Both the position numbers and the translations under genes were made by a program. The notes below the pieces were generated by a model. That model did not search any database. It was not told the DNA's origin and saw only the letters and a list, made by a program, of their open reading frames with translations. From Egbenema bharatensis (GTDB lineage: Bacteria; Cyanobacteriota; Cyanobacteriia; Elainellales; Elainellaceae): DNA of 64,000 bases. This document shows positions 27,033 through 35,701 of the stretch, in pieces; positions within the stretch are counted from its first letter, which is position 1; each line of letters opens with the position of its first letter. The stretch lies in contig NZ_CP182236.1 of NCBI RefSeq assembly GCF_048077055.1, positions 2,542,001 to 2,606,000 on the forward strand, given 5' to 3'.

Positions 27033-28241
27033 ATGGTAAGCCAAATTGATTGTGTTAGCGTATTAGGCGACGAAATTCCATCAGGGGGACGATACCAAGG
27101 CGTGGAGGCGATTTTTCAACTGGTATTTAGTGAACTCAAGCAAGCCACTCGCGCATCTGAACAGAATTGTCGGAATGCTGCAACTCGAATTGTTGAAGAA
27201 GTCAACCGCATCTGTACAGAGAGCAAACGTATTCAAGCGTCTGGCGAAGTGGAAACATGGTCTACTACTTTAGCGCGTCATCGCCTGAAGCAGTGCCTCA
27301 AATATTATCAGTTGGGTTCCCATCGAGGTCGAGTCGAACTGCACAGTACTCTCAGTGCAGTCGTTTACCGTTACATCACACCGCCTCAGGTACAGTCCAG
27401 CTATCAGGCGCGTCTAACGTTAATTGAAGACTTCTTGCAGGGTTTCTACATTGAATCGCTGAACGCTTTTCGTCGAGAAAACCATCTGCCTGCTGATTTT
27501 CGTCCCAGAGGTTTGCTGGAACTTGCTGAATATATGGCTTTTACCGAACGGTATGGCAAACGGCGAATTCCTCTCCCGGGGCGACGCAGTCAACAGCTGA
27601 TTATCTTGCGGGCCCAAACCTTCTCGCAGCAGCAGCCCCCTGAAACAATGGTGGATATTGAACAAGCCGCGGAAGGATCCTCTGGTGAGTCAGAGAACCG
27701 CAGCGCAGTGCCCATGCCTCAGGTGCGAGAGCAAATGATGGCGATGGAACCTGAAGTGCCAGAAGATGCCCTGCGGAATACGGTGATTTCGGAGCTAATG
27801 AGCTATTTAGAGGAGCGACAACAGCAGGATTGCGCAAATTACTTCGCATTACGCTTACAAGATCTGCCAGCGAGCGAAATTGAAGCTATCCTGGGTTTAA
27901 CGGCTCGGCAACGAGACTATCTCCAACAGCGATTTAAGTATCACTTAATTCGTTTTTCACTCTCTCACCATTGGGAACTTGTGCATCAGTGGCTAGAAGC
28001 TGATTTAGAACGTAATTTTGGTTTGACACCTCAGCAGTGGCAAATTCTCCAAACCCGGTTATCAACTAACCAGCAGGAACTGTTGCGCCTGAAGAAAAGT
28101 GGGATGGCGGATGCATCGATCGCCCAAACGATCGGTCTGACACCAACCCAGCTTCAAAAGCAATGGTCAAAACTGTTGGAGCAAGCTTGGGAGATCCGAA
28201 ATAACGTATTGTCCGGATCGAGTAAATCAGCCGATGAATAG
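27033..28241 (+). CDS. hetZ: HetZ-family transcription regulator
   Basis: A 402-residue protein matching HetZ, which in Anabaena works with HetR and HetP early in heterocyst differentiation and binds DNA. Seen: an N-terminal helical region with NRICTESKRIQASGEVETWS, the conserved LKYYQLGSHRGRVELHSTLS block, RLTLIEDFLQGFYIESLNAFRREN, an unconserved Ser/Glu linker at about 205-230, and a C-terminal half with two helix-turn-helix-like segments (about LPASEIEAILGLTARQRDYL and MADASIAQTIGLTPTQLQKQ). Length matches the Anabaena protein. It precedes patU by 82 bp, the same order as in Anabaena. In a strain without heterocysts the role is unknown but may touch filament development. Confidence 0.85.
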   Translation: MVSQIDCVSVLGDEIPSGGRYQGVEAIFQLVFSELKQATRASEQNCRNAATRIVEEVNRICTESKRIQASGEVETWSTTLARHRLKQCLKYYQLGSHRGRVELHSTLSAVVYRYITPPQVQSSYQARLTLIEDFLQGFYIESLNAFRRENHLPADFRPRGLLELAEYMAFTERYGKRRIPLPGRRSQQLIILRAQTFSQQQPPETMVDIEQAAEGSSGESENRSAVPMPQVREQMMAMEPEVPEDALRNTVISELMSYLEERQQQDCANYFALRLQDLPASEIEAILGLTARQRDYLQQRFKYHLIRFSLSHHWELVHQWLEADLERNFGLTPQQWQILQTRLSTNQQELLRLKKSGMADASIAQTIGLTPTQLQKQWSKLLEQAWEIRNNVLSGSSKSADE

Positions 28242-28323
28242 AATATAAAGTAACTGTCAAGTTTACTTTAGCGGACTTGAAAAATTCGCAACATTTATAT
28301 ATCCGGAGCAGGGGCATCTATCC

Positions 28324-29367
28324 ATGAATAATGACGCAGAAGCCATAAAGCAGTTGTTTGCTTGGCTATTGCATGAACTAGACCCGGCTACTTCATCGCC
28401 ATCAGGGAACGAATCTAGCCATGAGGCTAGGACAAACGAGTCCGGGGTATTCCATTCACAGTCCATACTTGACTCTCTCGATTCTAACGGGGCTAATAGC
28501 ATCACCCCTGCCAGTGAATCGAGTTCATTCCCATTTAGGCAAATCTCGTCATTAGAATTCGGAGAAATACCTGCTGTGCAAGACCGTTTTCAAGCCTTGT
28601 TGAAGCGTCGGCTCCGCGCTGAGATCGAACGGAATCCTCCCCGTTTTCCCTGGGAGACTGGAGCATTTGACTATGACTCTGAGTATGTAGACGTATCTGA
28701 CTCTGATTTGATTCCGGCTCAGATTTGGATGAGTCACATTCATTCGTTAAATTTGCCCGTCCCTTTACCGGAGCGGGTGCTGGCTCAGTTATTTGAACAG
28801 TGTCGTGAACTAGTTGCCACTTCCCTGCAAGAGGGAGCCAAGTTGGTACGGGTCGTAGAGTCTCTGTTTCCGGGGCAGAACCAAGCCTTGAATCAGTTGG
28901 CAGGACTTGTGCTTTCTGCTCCTCCTCGATCGGGGCGATCGACTCTGCAAGCTTCTACCGCCTCAACTGCGGCCTTTCCCAGCCATTACGATGTCGCCAC
29001 TCCTGCCCAGCAAATGGCTCTATCCTTGTTGGCGGCTCAGGAGATTTTGAATACAATGACCCTCCGGCTTTCACCGGGTCAGACTCACGTTCAGCGAGAT
29101 TGGCTGACGGATTGGGGGGTGCTGAAGCTAGAGGTCGAATACCAACCGCAGGGGGGGCACGTTCGGATTCAGGCCATGCTTCCCTGTCAAGGGCAGGTAT
29201 GCTTTCAAAATGCGACGGCGCGATCGGTGATTCAGTCTGCTGAGTCGGGCAATTTGACTGTGGAACTATCCAACCTGGAACCGAATCACACTTATTTCCT
29301 AGAGGTGCAGCTTGGAGATGAGCCATCTCCGCTTGTGTTTGCAGTTTGTCTGACTACTGAAGAATAG
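28324..29367 (+). CDS. patU: PatU-like protein (undivided)
   Basis: A 347-residue protein directly after hetZ. The N-terminal 75 residues (NNDAEAIKQLFAWLLHELDP, then a Ser-rich linker) and the central block FQALLKRRLRAEIERNPPRFPWE followed by IPAQIWMSHIHSLNLPVPLP and LAQLFEQCRELVATSLQEGAKLVRVVE recall PatU. In Anabaena PCC 7120 the gene is split into patU5 and patU3; here the N- and C-terminal parts are one frame. The C-terminal third has a compact beta-rich domain (VLKLEVEYQPQGGHVRIQA). PatU3 interacts with HetZ and affects spacing of heterocysts. The call leans on position as well as sequence. Confidence 0.7.
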   Translation: MNNDAEAIKQLFAWLLHELDPATSSPSGNESSHEARTNESGVFHSQSILDSLDSNGANSITPASESSSFPFRQISSLEFGEIPAVQDRFQALLKRRLRAEIERNPPRFPWETGAFDYDSEYVDVSDSDLIPAQIWMSHIHSLNLPVPLPERVLAQLFEQCRELVATSLQEGAKLVRVVESLFPGQNQALNQLAGLVLSAPPRSGRSTLQASTASTAAFPSHYDVATPAQQMALSLLAAQEILNTMTLRLSPGQTHVQRDWLTDWGVLKLEVEYQPQGGHVRIQAMLPCQGQVCFQNATARSVIQSAESGNLTVELSNLEPNHTYFLEVQLGDEPSPLVFAVCLTTEE

Positions 29368-30220
29368 ATGAGCTTGCTTCACAGTTTTCAAAAGCCCGTT
29401 CACCACTGAACTATTGCTGATTGAAGCGCGATTAAATTGCTGTCAATCCGTTACTGCTAACTGCGTCTACTCGTTTGGGCCCGGATGAAAACTGCTTTCT
29501 TGAGTTAAACAAACTGCTTTTGGGAAGGATGCTGGAAACGGATGTTGGACATAGCCTGATTGCCCATTGACCATCATTAACCATCAGGGTTTCCATCAGG
29601 GTTAGGGGCATTGTTTGAGAACAACGTAAATTGAGAGCAGGGTAAGTACCATTTGAGAAATTACGTTTCTACCGCTTCGGCTGATAATACTATCCCGTCA
29701 CCTGTCATCTGATTGCGACCCACAACATAGACATTTATCCCCATGTTTCCAATCCGATAATCCTTCTCGCTTGATGTGCGTTCAAGCAACTGACCAGATA
29801 AAATCGCTGGACGACTAACTGCTCCTCTTCACACTGACAGTTCTGCTCTTGCAGGGCAGGGCGATCGAATTCACGTTATTTAACTGTTTGCACGGACTAT
29901 CCTGAACCTGTTCTGGTTGCGCGAGTCACCGATGTGCTGTCGGCACTGCTCGCTCCAGAGCAACTTCAAATGGGTAGTCCGTTTTATTTTTTCTACTTAC
30001 ACTGGCAGGCAAGATGCCTGCGCTACAGTTAAGGGTATGCGGAAAAACAACGACCCGGTAGGGGGTGGATAGCAGTGCGTCCTGGCCATTCATTGAGCCG
30101 GTAGGGGGCGCACTGTTGTGCGCCCATACAATTCATTGAGGCTGGATTTTCGTATGATTTTGTCGGGTTGGTTCTAATTAATCTGCCGATCGAACGCTGA
30201 GGGAAAGGTAAAAGTTGGTA
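29368..30220. other. 850-bp spacer with gene fragment and repeats
   Basis: No intact gene. From 29838 the plus strand stays open to a stop near 30033 and reads RYLTVCTDYPEPVLVARV followed by TDVLSALLAPEQLQMG; this protein-like run without a start may be the remains of a lost gene. It runs into a short hairpin repeat (30004-30027). Two 43-bp tandem units lie at 30055-30140. The first 400 bp show nothing. Confidence 0.4.
30055..30140. repeat. Two tandem 43-bp units of dispersed palindrome B
   Basis: Each unit starts CCGGTAGGGGG and ends ATTCATTGAG. The second unit contains the palindrome GGGCGCACTGTTGTGCGCCC; the first is a decayed version. Single copies of the palindrome lie near 33840, 47345 and 48294. 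Confidence 0.8.
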
Positions 30221-30988
30221 ATGAAGCATCCGCAAACAACAGATGATCAGCCTGGAACTGACCAGAAAGTTGCCCTGGCTATTCATACCGCCAGTCCGGA
30301 TCTGGGGTTGGCGATCGGCACGGGAGTAAGCAGTTCTCGTGTCCAGGTATGGGAAAATTTGGGGCGAGATCTTTCAACCCGGTTCCACGCTTACCTGGCA
30401 GAATTTATTGCCCCTCACACCTGGAATGAGCTGGCATTTATTGCAGTGGTGCGAGGGCCAGGGGGGTTTACTGGAACTCGTTTAGGGGTTGTGGCAGCCC
30501 GGACGTTGGCCCAGCAGTTAGAGATTCCGCTGTTTGCGATTTCAACCCTGGCGGCTGTTGCCTGGAATACCTCCTCAAGCCACCTTGCCTCTAATGCTTT
30601 CCCTACCCCAGAGCTTGCGGTACCAGATATTGCGGTACAAATGCCGGCCCAGCGGGGAGAATTTCACACTGCAATTTATTCGATTCAGCGGCAAAATTCG
30701 CAAACTCTAGAAATACCAATTGAGGCGACGATCGCCCCAGAACATCGGTCGAAATTAGCCCCTCCCGATCCGATTTTGATCAACAAACATCCAGATACTG
30801 TACTGGCTCAGGCAGAGTGGCTCACAATGCTGGAGGAATGGGAGTCGCCCTATCATCTAGTTCAGGCGGAAGGCGGGCTGGGTCACACGGTTGCTAGCGT
30901 GCTGGATCTGGCTTACCTGGAATGGCAAAGGTCAATGCGCCCCCACTGGTCAGAGGCATTACCCGTTTATGGACAAAGCCCGGTGTGA
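30221..30988 (+). CDS. tsaB: tRNA threonylcarbamoyladenosine biosynthesis protein TsaB
   Basis: TsaB scaffolds TsaD and TsaE in making t6A37 of ANN-decoding tRNAs. 255 residues from ATG 30221 (a TTG two codons earlier is also in frame and somewhat nearer the GAGGGAAAGG purine tract). Landmarks: ALAIHTASPDLGLAIG as the first ASKHA strands, AVVRGPGGFTGTRLGVVAARTLAQ, the most conserved block of the family, and PLFAISTLAAVAW. The C-terminal half is variable, as expected. Convergent with the OppC-like gene, 74 bp apart. Confidence 0.92.
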   Translation: MKHPQTTDDQPGTDQKVALAIHTASPDLGLAIGTGVSSSRVQVWENLGRDLSTRFHAYLAEFIAPHTWNELAFIAVVRGPGGFTGTRLGVVAARTLAQQLEIPLFAISTLAAVAWNTSSSHLASNAFPTPELAVPDIAVQMPAQRGEFHTAIYSIQRQNSQTLEIPIEATIAPEHRSKLAPPDPILINKHPDTVLAQAEWLTMLEEWESPYHLVQAEGGLGHTVASVLDLAYLEWQRSMRPHWSEALPVYGQSPV

Positions 30989-31062
30989 CAGGCTGCGAAT
31001 TCGGCAGAGCCAGCCAAAGAAGATGCGCGATCATCCATAAATCATCATGAATCATCCAGGAA

Positions 31063-32195
31063 CTACCGCTGTAAGTTGCGCGGATCCAGGGCATCTCGCA
31101 GACCGTCTCCCAGAAGATTGAAGGCGAGGAGAGTCAGGACAATCAGGGAGGCAGGAGCCAGCACCAACCAGGGTTGAAGAACCAAAATGGAGGCGTTCGT
31201 GGCGCGAGATAGCATATTGCCCCAGGATGGATCCTGTTGAATTCCCAGTCCAATGAAGCTGAGGGTGGCTTCCGCCACAATAAAGCTGGGAATGGCGAGC
31301 GTTGCCGAAATAATCAGATAGGTTGCCGTTTGGGGCAGAACATGGCGCAGCACAATGTAAACCGATCGCCCGCCCATTGCCCTGGCTGCCTGAACAAACT
31401 CTCGCTCTTTAATGGACAACACCTGCCCACGAATCACCCGCGCCAACCCCGCCCAACCAACAAAGGAGGTGATCAGCGTAATCAATAAAAACCGTTGAGC
31501 ATCCGTCAACTGCGGTGGCAGCACCCCCGCCAGGGCTACCAGCAGGTAAATTCCGGGAATCGTCATTAGCACTTCCACAAAGCGCATCAAAATTGCATCC
31601 GTAATCCCGCCAAAGTACCCAGACAGTCCGCCCACGAGCATTCCCAGAGGGAAGGAAATTAAGATCCCAATCAGTCCAATACTCAGGCTAATGCGGCTAC
31701 CAAATATCAACCGACTGAACTGATCCCGTCCTGCTTCATCGGTTCCCAGGAGATTAATCCGCCCTTCCCCAACCGCACCAAACAAGCGCAGGTTAGCGGG
31801 AAACCCAGGAAACAGCACCACATCCTGCACGTTGGGATTGGTCAGGGAAAACCGGGTGGGCAGCGGCATTTCTATCCGCAGGAAGTTGTACTCTTCGCCC
31901 TGAACAAATAAGCGCAGGGGAGAAGGCTGAGTTCGATCGACCTCCAGGGATCGATCGCCCGTGTCAATATCCACCGGGCCCTGAGTGGTGGGGTAAACGT
32001 GGGGCCGATCAACTGCCCTGCTTCCGTTTGCCAGTGAATTTGAGTGGGTGGCAGCAGGGAACCGTTAGGCTGAAAGGAATCAGGATTGTAAGGGGCAACA
32101 AAGTCCGCAAAAATGGCGACAGTATAGAAAACGATCAAAACGATCGCTCCAAACCGAGCCAGGGAATTCCGCTTCAGGTTGCGCCACCACTTCAT
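31063..32195 (-). CDS. OppC-type ABC transporter permease, frame broken by one apparent base deletion
   Basis: Inner membrane permease of a peptide/nickel (DppC/OppC-like) ABC importer. N-terminal membrane segment LARFGAIVLIVFYTVAIFADF, a large periplasmic insert, then the BPD_transp_1 core with IGLIGILISFPLGMLVGGLSGYFGG, the EAA loop (REFVQAARAMGGRSVYIVLRHVLPQ) and the ending LLGDGLRDALDPR. As read, the first part runs out of frame after AGQLIGP; family members continue HVYPTTQGPVDIDTGD, which is found in the next frame. Adding one C to the C-run opposite 32001-32004 restores a 377-residue protein. Start set at ATG 32195, with GGAG 6 bp upstream; a GTG at 32207 is also possible. Partner genes are not adjacent. 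Confidence 0.88.
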
Positions 32196-32268
32196 AGTTT
32201 GCTCCACGGGTTTGATGTGGATGATCTTAGACGATTTTTGGGTGATCTGGGAGGACTGGAGCAGCGGA

Positions 32269-33671
32269 TTAGCGGGTGGAGAAGGCTTCGCTGAACCGGC
32301 GAGTAATTGGCTCTAATAAGAAAGTTAAAACCGATCGCTGCCGGGTTACAACTTCAGCGGAGGCAGTCATCCCAGGCACCAGTTCAACTTCACGATTTTG
32401 AGTCGGCACATAAACAGTGGTGCGATCGATCTGGACTCTAGCCGTGAAAACCATTCCCAGGTCTCGATCGACGATCGCATTGGGGCTAATGTGGGCCACT
32501 TCTCCGCTAATGGTGCCAAATTCCTGGAAGGGGAACGTGGCGATTTTGACTTTAACGGGCATTCCTTCCTGGACAAAACCAATATCACGGTTAAGAATCT
32601 TGACTTCCAGCATCAAGTCCTGGCCTTCCGGCAGGATTGACATTAATTCTTCGCCTGGAGCCACCGATCGCTCTGCCATGCTAGTTTGCAGGTTATAGAT
32701 CCGTCCGGCAACCGGAGCGGTGATTGTTTGGCCATCGGTGCGAATTCTGGCCTGGTTCAACTGCCCTTCCAGGTTGGCGAGTTCCTCCTGCCGCTGGCTG
32801 AGTTGAGACAGAATATCGCTCTGGCGTTCAGCCCCCACCCGATCGACCATACGTTGAGAGGCTTGGTAGGCTTGCTCTGCCTGCTGAACCGCTTGCTGCT
32901 GGGCCGCAATTTCCTGCTCCAGGGAACTGACTTGATCTTCCGCCTGGGTCAACCGATCCTTTGCTTCCAGGTAGTCGAACCGGGGTACTGCCCCTTCCTG
33001 ATCCACAAGGGTAAACAGCGTACGTTCTCGCTCCTGAGCCGTCACTAAGGTCGATCGCGCATTGACTAAGTTTTCTCGCAAACGGGCTAGCCGCGCCTGG
33101 GCTTCACTAATGCCAGCTTGATAGCGTCGAGCATCTGCCTCAGCCGCCGATCGCCGGGTATCATGTTCCCGCAGACGAGCTTCCAGCAGTTGATCTTTGG
33201 ATGCATTGCCGGTGAAGGATTGCCCCGTTCGTTCCGCCTCCAGCCGCGCAATATCCTGACGAATCAATTCCGCCGAGGCTTCCAGTCGATCGACTTCTGC
33301 CTGGGGCAGTTGCGGATCTTGCACGATCAAGACATCCCCCTGCTGCACATAATCCCCTTCCTTGACTCGGATTTCGCCAATTACGCCTCCTTCCAGGGCC
33401 CGAATTGCCGAATTTGGGTAGAGGGAATCAATTCTCCCTGGGTCACGGCCACCTCATCCACCTGACTGAAGTGGGCCCAGCCAATGGTGCCAAAGACGAT
33501 CGCGCTCAGGGTTGCGGCAACGAGACGAGTATAAAACGGGGGCAGTTCCCGGACAGCTTTGCCTAGTTCATAGGAAAGATAGTCTTCTGGGTTAACGAAC
33601 TGCTGACGGGTTTGCCGAACTTGGGCCGAGGTCGTTTCCGGGGCAGCAACCAATTGGGGAGTTGATTCCAT
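32269..33671 (-). CDS. HlyD-type membrane fusion protein, frame broken by one apparent base deletion
   Basis: Periplasmic adaptor of a type I secretion or related ABC export system. Order: cytoplasmic N-terminus, one membrane segment (FYTRLVAATLSAIVFGTIGWAHFS), a biotinyl-lipoyl half (VDEVAVTQGELIPSTQIR), a long coiled-coil hairpin (rich in Ala/Gln/Glu/Arg), then ITAPVAGRIYNLQTSMAERSV and a beta-barrel ending VELVPGMTASAEVVTRQRSV. As read, the frame breaks after STQIR; the expected PIRALEGGVIGEIRVKEGDY lies in the next frame. Adding one C opposite 33407 (CGGCAATT to CGGCCAATT) restores 467 residues. No cognate ATPase is adjacent. It could serve the RTX-tailed amidases at 55-60 kb, but nothing proves it. 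Confidence 0.88.
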
Positions 33672-33837
33672 AGGGCAGATCGTGACTCAGTATAAGGTTT
33701 GGACTCAGGTTTCCAGGCGTTGCAGTTTTAACCCTGCGTTTGCCTTTCCAAGTTTATCCTTCCCAAACTAAAACCGATTGCCTTCAAGTTTCTAATACCG
33801 AACTCAAATCGTTGGCAGGGTAGATGGATCGTCTGTA

Positions 33838-33860
33838 AGGACGCACGGCCGTGCGCCCCT
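33838..33860. repeat. Dispersed palindrome B copy
   Basis: GACGCACGGCCGTGCGCCCC, a near-perfect palindrome. Related to copies at 30103-30126, 47345-47366 and 48294-48316. Confidence 0.7.
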
Positions 33861-33924
33861 AATCACCGCGCCCCTGAGCACCCAAACTCAGGATCATGGA
33901 TTAAATAACCTGTGCAACGTTTTA

Positions 33925-33985
33925 CTTCGCTGACTGGGCGGGCAAGATGCCCACCCCACAAGAACTCTAGATTATTAAATTCGCA
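33925..33985 (-). repeat. Dispersed repeat A, inverted copy
   Basis: Reads CTGGGCGGGCAAGATGCCCA then CCCCACAAGAACTCTAG, the reverse complement of the repeat A core and flank at 4741-4835. Confidence 0.75.
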
Positions 33986-33989
33986 TTCC

Positions 33990-35597
33990 TCAGGCATCCA
34001 CCACCAGGCGATCGACTGGATAGGCGACGCAGGCGAGGACATAACCCGCTTCTCGATCCTTTTCCGTTAGCGCAGCTGGTTGGCTATCGTAGTGAACTTT
34101 TCCTTCACGGGCATGGACTTTACAGGCTCCGCAGGCTCCTACCCGGCAAGCATTACGAATTTCAATCCCCTCCTGTTCTGCCAGTTCTAAAATTGAGGTT
34201 GTGCCATCTGCCGCTACTTCCTGTCCCGATTTAGCGAAACACACCGCAGGATCTGCCGTAGCAATGCCAGCCGAGGTTGCTTCTAGATGGGGTTTATGGC
34301 TTGCGTGTTGACCATTGCCATTGTGACTTGCATGATTGTGATTTGCATGATTATGAGCATGGCTACCCTGAATCAAGCTGGGCGACGGTTCCCATAGCAG
34401 CGTTGTGGGTGGTTCAACGTTGGCAGAAACAGTCGGTTGAGCTGACACGATCGATTTCTTTCGACCGCCAAAACTTTCTTCTTGATAATTTTGCATAGGA
34501 AAGTTCATGGTTTCCAGGGTTGCCTTGATGTTGTGCATAAATCCTGCCTGCCCGCAAACGAACACGGCCCGATCGTGCAGGTCTGGCACAACTAAATTCA
34601 GCATTGATTTAGAAATCCGCCCAGTCAATCCCATCCAGGGATGGTTTGCAGGTTGAGTCAGGGTCACGGCCAGATGAAAATTCGACATTTGGGTGGCCAT
34701 GGTTTCCAATTCGCGGCGAAAGATAATGTCCTCTGGAGTCCGGGCACTGTGAAGAAAAACAATATCGCTCTTTGCCAGGGTATCCTGCACCCAACGCGAC
34801 ATGGACATCATGGGTGTAATGCCGCTGCCCGCAGAAATGAGTAGCAGTTTGGCAGGTAAGTCAGGTAAGCAGGTAAAGTGACCGCAGACACCACCAATCA
34901 ATTTGATGCGATCGCCCACCTTTAAGTGATCATGTAACCAGTTGGAGACTAATCCGGGAGGGGCATCTGGATCATCTGCTGGACTGTAAACCCTTTTAAC
35001 CGTAAGTCTGATATGCCAGGGACGGCTGGGCGAACTGGAAATGGAATAGGAACGAATCACTGGCTTACCGTCAATTTCCACTTCTAAATTCACAAACTGA
35101 CCCGGTTTATAGTTAAACAATATTGCAGGTTCTGCGGCAAAACAGAATGTCTTCACATCGGGCGTTTCCTCAATAATTCGACAGCATCTTACCGTCAGAT
35201 CTCCGGCTGTCCACTGGTTGACTGGAAGCGGGGTTTCAGCGATCGAATCAGATTGGGAAATCAGCGAAATCGGTTCGGGGGGCGATAGTTCTTCAACATA
35301 CAAAAAGGTTTCTCCTAATTGCAGTAAATCTCCGGCATGGAGAGCTTGCTTTTGATTAGCTGGAACTACTTCACCGTTTAATAGGGAACCGGCTGTACTT
35401 CCCACATCAATAAAATGGTAGGTTTCATCGCTGTAAATAATTTGCCCATGCACACGGCTAACTTCTGGATTGGTCAGGATTAAATCGCAGGTGGAATTGC
35501 GTCCAATCATCCATTCCATTTGCCCCGATCGAGATTGACTGAGCTGATGAATTTGGAATTGCTGTTGCTCAAAGTTAACGGACTTTAGTTTCAACAT
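33990..35597 (-). CDS. FHA / ferredoxin-reductase-like / [2Fe-2S] ferredoxin fusion protein
   Basis: A 535-residue, apparently soluble three-part protein. (1) FHA domain at 5-103: Gly32-Arg33, Ser47-Arg48-x-His50 and Asn74-Gly75 are all present, so it should bind phosphothreonine. (2) FNR-like oxidoreductase at 130-375: FAD motif RSYS (182-185), NAD(P) motif GSGITP (257-262) and CGQAGFM. (3) After a His/Asn-rich linker (411-437, with about eight His) a plant-type [2Fe-2S] domain at 445-535 with Cys484, Cys489, Cys492 and Cys523. Parts 2 and 3 together resemble NADH:acceptor reductases of the HCP/benzoate-1,2-dioxygenase reductase class. The FHA fusion is unusual. The gene lies 104 bp after a membrane polyferredoxin gene and near a kinase gene, pointing to phospho-controlled electron transfer. 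Confidence 0.88.
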   Translation of the reverse strand: MLKLKSVNFEQQQFQIHQLSQSRSGQMEWMIGRNSTCDLILTNPEVSRVHGQIIYSDETYHFIDVGSTAGSLLNGEVVPANQKQALHAGDLLQLGETFLYVEELSPPEPISLISQSDSIAETPLPVNQWTAGDLTVRCCRIIEETPDVKTFCFAAEPAILFNYKPGQFVNLEVEIDGKPVIRSYSISSSPSRPWHIRLTVKRVYSPADDPDAPPGLVSNWLHDHLKVGDRIKLIGGVCGHFTCLPDLPAKLLLISAGSGITPMMSMSRWVQDTLAKSDIVFLHSARTPEDIIFRRELETMATQMSNFHLAVTLTQPANHPWMGLTGRISKSMLNLVVPDLHDRAVFVCGQAGFMHNIKATLETMNFPMQNYQEESFGGRKKSIVSAQPTVSANVEPPTTLLWEPSPSLIQGSHAHNHANHNHASHNGNGQHASHKPHLEATSAGIATADPAVCFAKSGQEVAADGTTSILELAEQEGIEIRNACRVGACGACKVHAREGKVHYDSQPAALTEKDREAGYVLACVAYPVDRLVVDA

Positions 35598-35701
35598 ATC
35601 GTTTAACGTTCCCTGTTACTAGATGGTTACGGAGTTAAAACTTCAGGACAGACAATCTGCATCAATGCCATGAAGGGTGGACAGTACAGTTCCTATCAGG
35701 A

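Larger units (their letters stand above)
33672..33989. other. 318-bp spacer with dispersed repeats
   Basis: Contains a palindrome-B copy (GGACGCACGGCCGTGCGCCCC, about 33838-33860) and an inverted copy of repeat A (33925-33985). No gene is visible. Confidence 0.55.
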
